From Clostridium acidisoli DSM 12555 (lineage in GTDB: Bacteria; Bacillota; Clostridia; Clostridiales; Clostridiaceae): a stretch of DNA of 64,000 nt. Below the pieces are notes generated by a model. That model was not told the DNA's origin and searched no databases. It saw only the letters and a list, made by a program, of their open reading frames with translations. Within the stretch, counting starts at the first letter, position 1; each line of letters begins with the position of its first letter. The stretch is from NCBI RefSeq assembly GCF_900176305.1, contig NZ_FWXH01000002.1:1-64000 (forward strand). The letters run 5' to 3'. The translations under genes were made by a program, and so were the position numbers. Below are positions 33,556 through 42,586 of the stretch, in pieces.

Positions 33556-35829
33556 ATGGTTGAAAATGTTTCTCTAAAGGTATACGGAATGACCTGTACT
33601 TTATGCTCCATGGAAATAGAAGCTACTCTTATCAAAAGAGAAGGGGTTAATAAAATAAATGTTAGTTATGCCACTGAAAATGCACGAATGGAATATGATA
33701 ATGAAAAGATAAAGTTAGAGGATATTAAAAAATCCATAGAGAAATTAGGATTTTCTACAAAAGAAAATAGTGAAAATCAATTAGATGCAGATGTTATTGA
33801 AAGACGTAAACTTAGAAATAGCTTAATATGGTCTATTATATTCAGTTTGCCTCTATTACTGGCAATGATATTAGGAAGTGCAGGCTTTTGTTGTCCTCAA
33901 TTTGATCCTAATTCCATAACTAAATATGGGAAATTTATTACTGAAATACGTTTTAAGGCTAATATTCTTCACAATTGGAAATTTCAAATAATATTAGCCT
34001 CGCTTACACAATTTACAGTAGGATTTAAATTTTATAAAAATGCATTTTATGCTATAAAAGCAAAACACCTCAATATGGATGTGCTAGTTGTTATAGGTAC
34101 TTCTGCTGCATATTTTTATAGTGTTTACATATCATTTTTCCAAACAATTAGTTACACCCTAGGAATGAGTAATATATATTTTGAAGCGTCTAGTATAATT
34201 ATTACTCTTGTATTACTAGGCAAATATTTAGAATCCATAGCAAAAAATAAAACTTCAAAAGCCATAGGTGATTTAGTTAAGCTAAATCCCAAATATGTTA
34301 GGGTATTAAAAAACAATATTGAGCAAACAATTGCTACTGAAAAAGTAGTTGAAGGAGATATTGTAGTTGTAAAACCTGGCGAAAAAATATCTGTTGATGG
34401 TGTAATAATTGACGGATACTCTACAGTTGATGAATCAATGCTTACAGGTGAGAGCATTCCAGTTAACAAAAAAGTCAATGATATCGTAATAGGAGCTTCA
34501 ATTAATAAAAATGGTACTTTTAAATTTAAAGTAACTAAAATAGGAGAAAACACTGTACTTTCCAGCATAATAAAATTAGTTACTGAAGCACAGGAAAGCA
34601 AAGCACCTATAGAAAAAATAGTGGATAGAGTTGCCTCATTTTTTGTACCAACAATATTATTAATAGCTGCTTTAACTTTTTCTATATGGTTTTTCTTTAT
34701 TTATGATATGCAGACTTATATTATAGATAGGCCAATAATTTTTGCGGTTTCTGTACTTGTAGTTTCATGCCCATGTGCACTTGGACTTGCAACACCCACA
34801 GCCATAATGGTTGGAATGGGCAAAGGTGCTGAAAGTGGAATACTAATAAAAAATGGTGAAATTCTGCAAAAATTATGTAAGGTCGACACAATTGTTTTTG
34901 ATAAGACAGGAACAATTACTGAAGGTAATTTTCAAGTTAATGATATAGTTTGGTTTGAAAAAGAAGATATAAATAGTGATTCATTACTAGAACTTATAGC
35001 AATTGCCGAAAAACAATCAGAACATCCTATTGGCACTGCTATATACAAATTTGTATTAAAAAAATTTAATCATGAAATAGACTATCCAGAGGGCTTTGAG
35101 GTATTACCAGGTAAAGGCATTGCAGCTATTTATAAGAACAACAATATAATTATTGGAAATATAGAGTTTTTAAAAGAAAAGAAAATTGATATTAACATAT
35201 TAGATAAATTCAATAAAAAAACTGTCACATCTGTATTAGTTGCAATTAATAATAAGTTAGTTGCTTCAATTATATTGTCAGATAAGATTAAAAATGGTGC
35301 TGGAAAATCAATTGAATTATTAGGAAAAATGGGAATTGAGCTCCACATGATTACTGGAGATAATGAAGAAAGTGCTATGAAAGTTGCTAACAAAGTTGGG
35401 ATAAAAAATGTGATTTCGAGAGTTCATCCAAGACACAAAGCAGATGAAATAACAAAGCTTAAAGATCAAGGTAAAATTGTGGCAATGGTTGGTGATGGAA
35501 TTAATGATGCACCAGCGCTTGCGGCAGCAGATATAGGATTTGCCATGGGGACAGGAACAGATATAGCTATTGAAACTGGTGATATTGTATTACTTTCAGG
35601 AGAACTAGAAGCTGTTTCTTTAGCAATAAAACTATCCAAGGAAACTTTCAAAAAGATAAAACAAAATTTGTTTTGGGCTTTTTGTTATAATGCAGTAGCT
35701 ATTCCAATTGCAGCAACAGGTCATTTAAACCCTGTAATTGGAGCCCTAGTAATGTCCTTTAGTTCATTATCTGTTTTATTAAATTCATTAAGTTTAAAGC
35801 TAAAAATTTTTTCATATACAGAAATTTAA
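33556..35829 (+). CDS. copA: Copper-type heavy-metal P-type ATPase
   Basis: The 757-residue pump has one N-terminal heavy-metal domain (GMTCTLC, Cys14 and Cys17), eight membrane helices, the ion-binding CPC (405-407), phosphorylation DKTGT (Asp449), SEHP motif (His490) and the hinge [10 protein letters not shown]. The pattern is that of P1B-1 Cu(I) exporters. The N-terminal GMTCTLC and the [15 protein letters not shown] end fit this class. A consensus promoter and a leader hairpin precede it. It is followed after 28 bp by an ABC importer operon, an unusual partner for copA. A role in silver or copper efflux is expected. Confidence 0.92.
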   Translation: MVENVSLKVYGMTCTLCSMEIEATLIKREGVNKINVSYATENARMEYDNEKIKLEDIKKSIEKLGFSTKENSENQLDADVIERRKLRNSLIWSIIFSLPLLLAMILGSAGFCCPQFDPNSITKYGKFITEIRFKANILHNWKFQIILASLTQFTVGFKFYKNAFYAIKAKHLNMDVLVVIGTSAAYFYSVYISFFQTISYTLGMSNIYFEASSIIITLVLLGKYLESIAKNKTSKAIGDLVKLNPKYVRVLKNNIEQTIATEKVVEGDIVVVKPGEKISVDGVIIDGYSTVDESMLTGESIPVNKKVNDIVIGASINKNGTFKFKVTKIGENTVLSSIIKLVTEAQESKAPIEKIVDRVASFFVPTILLIAALTFSIWFFFIYDMQTYIIDRPIIFAVSVLVVSCPCALGLATPTAIMVGMGKGAESGILIKNGEILQKLCKVDTIVFDKTGTITEGNFQVNDIVWFEKEDINSDSLLELIAIAEKQSEHPIGTAIYKFVLKKFNHEIDYPEGFEVLPGKGIAAIYKNNNIIIGNIEFLKEKKIDINILDKFNKKTVTSVLVAINNKLVASIILSDKIKNGAGKSIELLGKMGIELHMITGDNEESAMKVANKVGIKNVISRVHPRHKADEITKLKDQGKIVAMVGDGINDAPALAAADIGFAMGTGTDIAIETGDIVLLSGELEAVSLAIKLSKETFKKIKQNLFWAFCYNAVAIPIAATGHLNPVIGALVMSFSSLSVLLNSLSLKLKIFSYTEI

Positions 35830-35857
35830 AATTAAAAATTAATAGGGGTGAAATTTT

Positions 35858-36862
35858 ATGAAAAAACTCAGACAAATCATTGCCGTATTATTGATTGTAG
35901 CAACTTCAGTATCTATAACGGCCTGCCAGAATAACAATACTTCTTCAAATTCCGGAAATACAAAATATAAATATGGAAAATTGAAAATCCAGGCATTAGG
36001 AGGAGGTGCTTGTGGTGCACCATCATATATTGCTTATGAAAAAGGATTTTTTGCTAAGGAAGGCCTTGACGTACAACTAGTAAGTGGAACTTTAGATGAA
36101 GACAAAACTGGTCTTTCAACTGGCGAATTTACTGTAACAAATGGTGACTTTCAATGGTTTCCTTCAATTCAACAGGGAATGGACCTAAAAATTATAGGAG
36201 GACTTCATAAGGGATGTATAAAGGTAGTAGTTCCTCCAAACTCATCAATTAAATCTGGAAAAGATCTTAAAGGAAAGAAAATTGGTGTAGATGAGGTAGG
36301 TGGAACACCTATGTCTGTTACAACAGTACTTTTATCCAAATACGGGATTAATCCTCAGACTGATGTTACATGGAAACCATATCCACTTGATCAATTAACT
36401 CAAGCTGTTAGTAAAGGTGAAGTTGATGCATTTGCAGCCTGGGATCCATACGGAACTTTAGCTGTAAATCAACATGGTTACAAGGTGTTATCAGACATTT
36501 CAACAGATCCTCTTTTTGCTGGTAGAAGTTGCTGCTTTTTGTATGCTTCTCAAAAACAAATAGATAAAAATCCAGGTAAAGTTGCAGCTATTGCTAGAGC
36601 ATACAAAGAAGCAGACCAATGGATACAAAAAAATCCTGAAGAAGCCGCAAAAATAGAAATTGATAAAAAATATGTTGCAACTACAGATTTAAAACTTGTT
36701 ACATCAATGCTTAAATCCTACGACTATGTTTACACTACTAGTGCAGCTAAAGATGATATTAAATATTTTGTAAAAAAATTCAGAACTACAGGATTCTTAA
36801 AGAGTGATACGGACCCAGATGAGTTCGCAAATAAAGTTTATTATGACGTATTTAAGAAATAA
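35858..36862 (+). CDS. NitT/TauT-type ABC transporter substrate-binding lipoprotein, Cys-containing
   Basis: The 334-residue lipoprotein has a signal with ITAC (Cys23) and an NMT1/SsuA-type fold: GGGACGAPSYIAYEKGFFAKEGLDVQ-like start, DLKGKKIGVDEVGGTPMSV and VDAFAAWDPYGTLAV. The mature part contains further cysteines (GACG, HKGC and GRSCC), unusual for this family. The permease and ATPase follow directly. The substrate is unknown; the link to copA and the cysteines hint at a metal-bound or thiol substrate, which is only an inference. Confidence 0.88.
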   Translation: MKKLRQIIAVLLIVATSVSITACQNNNTSSNSGNTKYKYGKLKIQALGGGACGAPSYIAYEKGFFAKEGLDVQLVSGTLDEDKTGLSTGEFTVTNGDFQWFPSIQQGMDLKIIGGLHKGCIKVVVPPNSSIKSGKDLKGKKIGVDEVGGTPMSVTTVLLSKYGINPQTDVTWKPYPLDQLTQAVSKGEVDAFAAWDPYGTLAVNQHGYKVLSDISTDPLFAGRSCCFLYASQKQIDKNPGKVAAIARAYKEADQWIQKNPEEAAKIEIDKKYVATTDLKLVTSMLKSYDYVYTTSAAKDDIKYFVKKFRTTGFLKSDTDPDEFANKVYYDVFKK

Positions 36863-36897
36863 GTGGATTAAAGTATTTTTAAGGGGTGTGATTAAAC

Positions 36898-37917
36898 GTG
36901 AGTTTATCGGATAAAAGTATACAAAGCAATATAGAACCTATAAGTCTTAAGAATAAAGGTAAACAAGTTACCATAAATAAAAAGTTTACAGCTTGGCCAA
37001 TACTGCAGATAGTTTCTTATGTATTAGTTCTTGGCGTTAGCATTTTTATTCCTCAAGAACAGTCAGTAAATTTGAAACCATATCAAATATTCTTATCATT
37101 TTTAATTATATTTTTTATTGGAACTTATATATTGTCATCTTTTAATAAAGACATTAAGAAAAAAGTTTATTATAAAGCAAAATTATATTTTGCAATAGGT
37201 ATAGTTATAGCTGTGTGGGACATTTTAACAGACAAATTAAATTTACTCCCACTACCGTTTTTCCCTAGCATTGCACAGATATTTCAAAGTATTTTTGAAG
37301 ATTACCAAACACTAATAATAAGTACAGCCTATTCATTAAGACTTCTTTTTCTAGGATTTGCAATTGGAACAATTATAGGACTTGTTACAGGAGTTTTGAT
37401 TGGCTGGTATCAGCAGTGGTATTATTGGTTATTTCCAGTTATTAAGGCAATAGGAATAATACCAGCAACTGCATGGATTCCAGTAGCAATGTTTATATTT
37501 CCTTCAAGTTTTTATGCTGAAGTATTTTTAATTGTGCTTTGTGTATGGTTCCCAGTAGCTTTCATGACATCCACAGGTATAGGAAATATTCATAAATCAT
37601 ATTTTGAAGCTGCGAGAACACTAGGCGCAAAAGAAAATTTCTTAATATTTAAAATAGCTATTCCTGGTGCTATGCCATCAATATTTTCAGGAATTTATAC
37701 AGGAGTAAGTATAGCTTTTGCAACACTTATTGTATCAGAAATGATAGGCGCTAAAGCAGGGCTTGGGTGGTATATTAACTGGGCAAAAGGTTGGTCAAAC
37801 TATGCAAAGGTTTATGCATCTCTTATTATAATGGCAATTGTATTCTCCATTATAATGGCTATTTTATTTAGAATAAGGGATAGAGTATTAATATGGCAAA
37901 AGGGGTTGTTAAAATGA
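36898..37917 (+). CDS. NitT/TauT-type ABC transporter permease with N-terminal extension
   Basis: The 339-residue permease is about 75 residues longer than usual. The extension (1-95) adds two hydrophobic segments (WPILQIVSYVLVLGVSIFI and IFLSFLIIFFIGTYIL). The usual core follows with LPFFPSIAQIFQSIFEDY, PATAWIPVAMFIFPSSFYA and the EAA loop EAARTLGAKENFLIFKIAIPGAMPSI-like region. It starts at GTG 36898 (AAGGGGTGTG upstream). The 3' end overlaps the ATPase start by 4 bp (ATGA). Confidence 0.9.
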   Translation: MSLSDKSIQSNIEPISLKNKGKQVTINKKFTAWPILQIVSYVLVLGVSIFIPQEQSVNLKPYQIFLSFLIIFFIGTYILSSFNKDIKKKVYYKAKLYFAIGIVIAVWDILTDKLNLLPLPFFPSIAQIFQSIFEDYQTLIISTAYSLRLLFLGFAIGTIIGLVTGVLIGWYQQWYYWLFPVIKAIGIIPATAWIPVAMFIFPSSFYAEVFLIVLCVWFPVAFMTSTGIGNIHKSYFEAARTLGAKENFLIFKIAIPGAMPSIFSGIYTGVSIAFATLIVSEMIGAKAGLGWYINWAKGWSNYAKVYASLIIMAIVFSIIMAILFRIRDRVLIWQKGLLK

Positions 37918-38711
37918 CATCTGAAAATATTAAAGCAGGATCAATTACTATTAAGAATATAAGCAGAAAATATATAGATGCAAATGGCAGTGAAGTTGAA
38001 GCACTTCAGAATATAAATCTTGAAATAAATCCAAGTGAATTTGTTTCATTTATAGGACCTTCAGGTTGTGGAAAAACTACATTGATGAGGCTTATTGCAG
38101 GCCTTGACAAACCCCAAGAAGGTGAAGTGCTACTTGATAATGAGGCTATAAAAGGAACAAATTATGAAAGGGGATATGTTTTTCAACAAGCAAATTTATT
38201 CCCATGGGAAACTATAGAGAATAACATTTCCGCCGGTTTAAAAGCAAGAAAAGTGTATAAGGAACAAAAAGACAAAGTATCACATTATATAAAGATTGCA
38301 GGACTACAGGGCTTTGAAAAATCATATCCACATCAGGTTTCTGGTGGTATGGCACAAAGAGCATCACTAGTTAGAGCATTAATTAACAATCCTAAAGTAC
38401 TTCTTTTAGATGAACCTTTAGGTGCCTTAGATGCCTTCACTAGAATAGATTTGCAAAATAAATTACTTGAATTATGGAGGGATAGAGGAACAACAATGGT
38501 ATTGGTTACTCACGATGTTGATGAAGCTATATATTTAAGTGACCGTATAGTCGTAATGTCACCTCGCCCTGGAAAAATTGAAGAAATCGTAGATGTAAAA
38601 CTTTCAAGACCTAGATCAAGAAGCGATGAAAACTTTCTACATCTGCGTACAGAAATTCTTGAAAAACTTAATCTTGCAAGTGCACCAAAATCATTGGAAT
38701 ATTATATATAG
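37914..38711 (+). CDS. NitT/TauT-type ABC transporter ATPase
   Basis: The 265-residue ATPase has Walker A GPSGCGKTT, signature VSGGMAQRASLVRAL, Walker B VLLLDEPLGALD, H-loop THDVDEA and the family motifs FPWETIENNI and SPRPGKIEEIV. I start at ATG 37914, which overlaps the permease stop as ATGA with AAAAGGGG upstream; an in-frame ATG 21 bases earlier is less likely. It completes the importer begun at 35858. Confidence 0.92.
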   Translation: MTSENIKAGSITIKNISRKYIDANGSEVEALQNINLEINPSEFVSFIGPSGCGKTTLMRLIAGLDKPQEGEVLLDNEAIKGTNYERGYVFQQANLFPWETIENNISAGLKARKVYKEQKDKVSHYIKIAGLQGFEKSYPHQVSGGMAQRASLVRALINNPKVLLLDEPLGALDAFTRIDLQNKLLELWRDRGTTMVLVTHDVDEAIYLSDRIVVMSPRPGKIEEIVDVKLSRPRSRSDENFLHLRTEILEKLNLASAPKSLEYYI

Positions 38712-38730
38712 TTAGTTGAATATGAGAGTA

Positions 38731-38822
38731 GAAACATTTAATTTAAAGAAATGTTTCTAGCCAATGTTTTTTTAAATGGAGATTACTCATAGAAAGCGAA
38801 TCGTAAAGGATTCGCTTTTTTT
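38731..38822 (+). terminator. Tandem terminators after the copA-linked ABC operon
   Basis: GAAACATTT (38731-38739) pairs with AAATGTTTC (38749-38757). Then AAAGCGAATC (38793-38802) and GATTCGCTTT (38809-38818) form a perfect 10-bp stem followed by T residues. The second is a strong intrinsic terminator. Confidence 0.8.
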
Positions 38823-38887
38823 ATTGTCTAAATATAAAGGGATGCTTAATTGATTTTCTATTTTAAAAATTCTAGTAAATGTAAGAG

Positions 38888-39106
38888 GTGATAGATATTA
38901 AAATAAAAAATAACTTGAAAAAAATACGACTAAAAGAATACTTAATAGATAGCAAAACAGAGTTCTCAAAATTTTTAAGTGTTCCGCTTCAAACTTATTC
39001 AAAATGGGAGAGTGGAATTTCAACACCAACTTTACAAAAAGCATTACAAATATCTAAAAAACTTAATAAAACAGTAAATGATATATGGTTTATGGATAAT
39101 ATTTGA
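38888..39106 (+). CDS. Small XRE-type helix-turn-helix regulator
   Basis: The 72-residue protein is almost only an HTH_3/XRE DNA-binding domain: NNLKKIRLKEYL, TEFSKFLSVPLQTYSKWESG, and ALQISKKLNKTVNDIWF. This is the Cro/CI fold. The GTG start at 38888 has no clear ribosome binding site; an ATT or a similar rare start just downstream of AAGAGGTGATAG is possible. Its target is unknown. Confidence 0.75.
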   Translation: MIDIKIKNNLKKIRLKEYLIDSKTEFSKFLSVPLQTYSKWESGISTPTLQKALQISKKLNKTVNDIWFMDNI

Positions 39107-39416
39107 GTCTTCCATGATATGCTCTGTTGTATATAAATAATTAGCATCAGGAAAACCCATTTTTGTTTTAAATATAACTAGTATATAGACTGTCAATTAA
39201 GCAGTTAAAATCAACACTTTTAGAACTTAATTTGTACTGTATATTGTTATTTTGAGAGTAGCGTTCAGAGTATATTTAATAAGTATTTGTCACAGGTTAT
39301 GTTGAATTTCATAAACTAATATAGAAATAGAGAATACTTATAATTTTGTAGTTTTTGTACATTAAGTATTTAAACTAACAAAATTATAAAATTTAATAAT
39401 ATTTGGAGGAGATATA
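39107..39416. other. 310-bp intergenic region with a long leader hairpin
   Basis: No ORF with a ribosome binding site is visible. The notable element is an inverted repeat just before the next gene: left arm 39338-39354 (TTATAATTTTGTAGTTT) and right arm 39372-39389, differing by one bulged A, around a 17-base loop. It has no T run, so it is more likely a 5'-UTR stem or protein-binding site than a terminator. Confidence 0.5.
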
Positions 39417-40046
39417 ATGGCTACAGATTTAAATATTCGTGTGATTAGTAATCTTGGAGATACAGAATTTTTTACTTTATATCAGCAAGATATAAATTTA
39501 AATGTTAAAAATTATAAAGTAGGTGCATGGGAAAAAGGCTATATTGCTCCAGGAGCACAATTCTATACAGTTTTACCTTTAAAAATTCAAGCACAAGGTA
39601 GAGTTGAAGAAAGTGATGGAATTTATAAAACAAAATTAGTAGATGTTGATTATAATCAAAGATATGACATTTTTAACAATTCTGAAGGTATTGATATAGA
39701 ACGATCTGATTTAAGGCCACCTGTAGACAATACTATGAGTGTTTACAATGTAACAGATTCACGAGTGCAGGCTGTTGTTTTAAAAGATTCAAAGCCACTT
39801 TTTTCGGCTGATATAAGACCAGACAACAAATTGAATTTTGCAATAATGCCTTCAATATATGTTGCTATATGTGATTATGCCATAGAACAGGAGTTTTTTG
39901 ATGCGGCTTCCTTGTCACCCCTTACTAGAATAAATTTTGAAGGTCAAAGTTATCTAACTATAACTTTAGGAGAAAATATTAGTACTGGTAAATTTGAAAT
40001 AAATTATAATTTTGATTTATTTGATTTGTCTACTGTAACCTATTAG
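39417..40046 (+). CDS. Unrecognised 209-residue protein
   Basis: I recognise no family. The protein starts at ATG 39417 with GGAGGAG 7 bases upstream. It has no signal peptide or membrane helix and is rich in beta-strand-like stretches (FFTLYQQDINLNVKNYKVGA and FEGQSYLTITLGENISTGKF), with few cysteines, suggesting a cytoplasmic or phage-type beta-sandwich protein. A long hairpin lies just upstream of the start and another hairpin lies downstream (40075-40133). It forms a pair with the 98-residue gene at 40160. Confidence 0.75.
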   Translation: MATDLNIRVISNLGDTEFFTLYQQDINLNVKNYKVGAWEKGYIAPGAQFYTVLPLKIQAQGRVEESDGIYKTKLVDVDYNQRYDIFNNSEGIDIERSDLRPPVDNTMSVYNVTDSRVQAVVLKDSKPLFSADIRPDNKLNFAIMPSIYVAICDYAIEQEFFDAASLSPLTRINFEGQSYLTITLGENISTGKFEINYNFDLFDLSTVTY

Positions 40047-40074
40047 TTTATAGTATTTTTTATGTTGTAGCTTA

Positions 40075-40140
40075 AGAGTATGATAACAGTTATTAATAAA
40101 ATATATCATGTTATAAAATTGTTATCATACTCTATTTTAA
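40075..40140 (+). terminator. Perfect inverted repeat between the two unrecognised genes
   Basis: AGAGTATGATAACA (40075-40088) and TGTTATCATACTCT (40120-40133) are perfect 14-base complements around a 31-base loop, followed by ATTTTAA. It may act as a terminator or as a stabilising hairpin. Confidence 0.6.
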
Positions 40141-40159
40141 ATAAGATGGAGGGATTAAA

Positions 40160-40456
40160 ATGACATGGACTTTAGCAGGAAAAGTTATAGCACCACCAAT
40201 TGTAAGAGATAATACTGATGTAGAAATCAGTTTTGATGAATTTATCATGGTGGGAGAAATAGCAACTACAATTATAAATACTTATATACTACTAAACACT
40301 AATGCTAATTATGCAGGAATCAGGGGATTACTCCAAGCTTCACATGATATTTATATGCATGATAGAAATTCAGAACATTCCTATATTAGAATAAACTATA
40401 ATGTGCTACAAAATGAGAATAGTCCCATTATTATAGATGCTCAAACAGTGGATTAA
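40160..40456 (+). CDS. Unrecognised 98-residue protein
   Basis: I recognise no family. The protein starts at ATG 40160 with ATGGAGG about 7 bases before it. It contains a mostly polar stretch (VEISFDEFIMVGEIATTIIN) and ends in IIIDAQTVD; no signal or membrane helix is evident. Its position after the 209-residue gene, with a hairpin between, suggests a functional pair. It does not share visible similarity with that protein. Confidence 0.7.
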   Translation: MTWTLAGKVIAPPIVRDNTDVEISFDEFIMVGEIATTIINTYILLNTNANYAGIRGLLQASHDIYMHDRNSEHSYIRINYNVLQNENSPIIIDAQTVD

Positions 40457-40488
40457 AAAAGTATTGTTTATTAACATTATCATGTTTT

Positions 40489-41118
40489 TTATTTACAGTT
40501 ATCTAACAAAGGAGATGCACCAAAAATTTTATCTTTAAAATCCTTTAAAGAAAAATCTAAATAAGTTACATTAAACAAATCGCTTTTAACTTGTTTAATG
40601 GGAAGTGTAGGTCTAATTATGACAACGGTAGGAAATATATCGTTGCCATATTCTTTATACTTAGACTGCATAAACCCAGTTTTAAATATAGATTCAAATC
40701 TTTTAAGACCACTGTAATGATAATAATCAACTTCTACAAATATTGGATAAAATTTATTATTATAGCTACATTCAATAAGTGCATCGATTCTGTAATTATT
40801 TTCTCTAGTACTAACAATAAATTCTTTTTTAAAGTATTTTATTTCAATGCCTTCATTAACTAGTTCAGCATATATATCTAATAATTTCAAACTATCCGTT
40901 GAAAGTCTTTTATTAATATAATAAATACAATTACTACGATTATTTTCTCTATATCTTTTAATAAACTTATTTTCGTACAATAATTTAAGCCTTTTTCTTG
41001 CCATTTGATATCTTTCTTTGTTATTAGTATAAAAAATTTTTGCAATTTGATTTATTGTTGAGGATTTATAATATTCTATAAATCTTAATATGTCTTTATC
41101 TCTATCAGTTAATATCAT
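40489..41118 (-). CDS. Replication-relaxation family protein
   Basis: The 209-residue protein begins MILTDRDKDILRFIEYYKSS with a winged-helix-like start, followed by ARKRLKLLYENKFIKRYRE, and a second domain (YRIDALIECSYNNKFYPIFVEVDYY) like a nuclease-type core, as in the replication-relaxation (PF13814) family. Such proteins are encoded on plasmids and integrative elements and take part in plasmid replication or transfer. It is alone here, convergent to the unknown pair, with no plasmid genes near it. It may be a remnant of an element. Confidence 0.72.
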   Translation of the reverse strand: MILTDRDKDILRFIEYYKSSTINQIAKIFYTNNKERYQMARKRLKLLYENKFIKRYRENNRSNCIYYINKRLSTDSLKLLDIYAELVNEGIEIKYFKKEFIVSTRENNYRIDALIECSYNNKFYPIFVEVDYYHYSGLKRFESIFKTGFMQSKYKEYGNDIFPTVVIIRPTLPIKQVKSDLFNVTYLDFSLKDFKDKIFGASPLLDNCK

Positions 41119-41333
41119 ATAATTTATCCTCCATATATAAATACCTTAGGTGGTTTAATTATATGCTCTCTAGTATATAAAATTGCTTGTCCTAAATTAA
41201 TTTGTGTAAAAACTATATTTATAAAAAACTTTTAATGTTTCTATTTTATAATTATATGTTTTTATTGAAACTTCATACTTAGTGATTTACACTTTAATTA
41301 TGTCATAACAAAATTATCAAATGGAGGGTTAGT

Positions 41334-42259
41334 ATGATAAGAACTATGGAATTTAAAGACATAAGTGAAATACAGGAAATAGATAAAATGTGCTTTAAAG
41401 CTGATGATAAAAGATCAACTGAAGGAATTGAAGGCTATATAAGACAAAATTTAAGCATTGTATACGAAATTAATGATAAAGTGGTTGGCTATAATTTTAT
41501 ACATCAATGTGGTTCTTTTGGATGGTTTGGTTCCTTTGGAGTTCACCCTAAATTCCAAGGAAAAGGAATTGGAAAAGCTTTAATAGTGGAAACAATAAAA
41601 ATTTTAAAAGAGGATCAGAAAGTTTCTACCATTGGACTTAATACCATGCCTGAATCACAATACAATGTTGGATTTTATATGAGTCTTGGCTTTACTCCGC
41701 ATAAACTTTCATTAAATTTAGTGAAGCATATCAATTCTCTTAAAGTTTTAGAAGGTCCTAGTAGCTACAATTTGGAACAATTAGATATAAGTAAAGAGAC
41801 AAATTATTTACACTTAAAAAATAGCTTAAGAGAAATGTCTAATAAAATATTTAATGATTTGATTTAACCTCGGAGCTTAACTTAATAAAATATAAAAACT
41901 TTGGGATTGTATTCACATTAAAAGATAATAACAAAATTCATGGAATTGTAATATGCCACACAAAACCAATGAGGGGAGCTACCACAAAAAATTTGCATAT
42001 AAGATTAGTTATAATAGATGCTGCTGCAGATTATAATACAGCTATGGATTCAATTTTATATAAGTGTATAAACTATGCTAACAATATAAATTATGAAAGT
42101 ATATCAATAGATTGCAATACTTATAACACAGATATGTGCAGATATTTAATTTCAAACCATAATTTTAAAATACAAAAAAACCAAGTTATGTTGCTTATGG
42201 GTGACGATAATCCATTTGTAAATGATAAAGCCATATTACTAATGAGGTTCTCTGGATAA
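41334..42259 (+). pseudogene. Frameshifted two-domain GNAT acetyltransferase
   Basis: The first frame encodes an N-terminal GNAT domain (177 residues; VHPKFQGKGIGKALIVETI is the acetyl-CoA loop and GLNTMPESQYNVGFYMSLGF follows) and stops at 41867. From about 41850 a second frame continues without a stop as FDLTSELNLIKYKNFGIVF and then the second GNAT-like half, ending at 42259. The two frames join smoothly near 41848-41856: one missing base, most simply a G in AATG(G)ATTTGATT, explains the break. The native protein would be about 310 residues. It is either a pseudogene or a sequencing error. GGAGGG precedes the ATG. Confidence 0.75.
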
Positions 42260-42303
42260 AAAACATTAGAGTACATTTTAAAGAGTAGATTGGAGTGTGT
42301 CTT

Positions 42304-42573
42304 ATGGAAAGATTTTTAATAAAGGTATGCGGAAGAGTTCAAGGGGTAGGTTTTAGATATTTTGCACAATATACAGCAAGCACTTATAATATAACTGGAC
42401 TAGTAAAAAATTGTGATGATGGTACAGTTAGAATGGAAGTACAAGGGGAAATTAAGGTTATTAATGAATTTTTATCACAAATAAGAAAAGGAAATAGATT
42501 TGTAAGAGTAGAAGAAATGGCTATTAAAAAAATTTCAATTGTAGATAATGAAAGAGGTTTTAAAATAAAATAG
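42304..42573 (+). CDS. Acylphosphatase
   Basis: The 89-residue protein matches acylphosphatases: VCGRVQGVGFRYFAQYTA with the catalytic Arg, GLVKNCDDGTVRMEVQG with the conserved Asn, and a closing beta strand. It hydrolyses acyl phosphates such as acetyl phosphate or carbamoyl phosphate. I start at ATG 42304, where TGGAG lies 8 bases upstream; a GTG 9 bases earlier is in frame but too near the binding site. It is 13 bp upstream of the ArsR gene. Confidence 0.9.
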   Translation: MERFLIKVCGRVQGVGFRYFAQYTASTYNITGLVKNCDDGTVRMEVQGEIKVINEFLSQIRKGNRFVRVEEMAIKKISIVDNERGFKIK

Positions 42574-42586
42574 AAGAGGTGACAAG

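Noticed and set aside
34152-34601. 149-codon ORF on the reverse strand within copA
   Set aside because: It is antisense to a clear P-type ATPase, has no supporting domain and is explained by codon bias.
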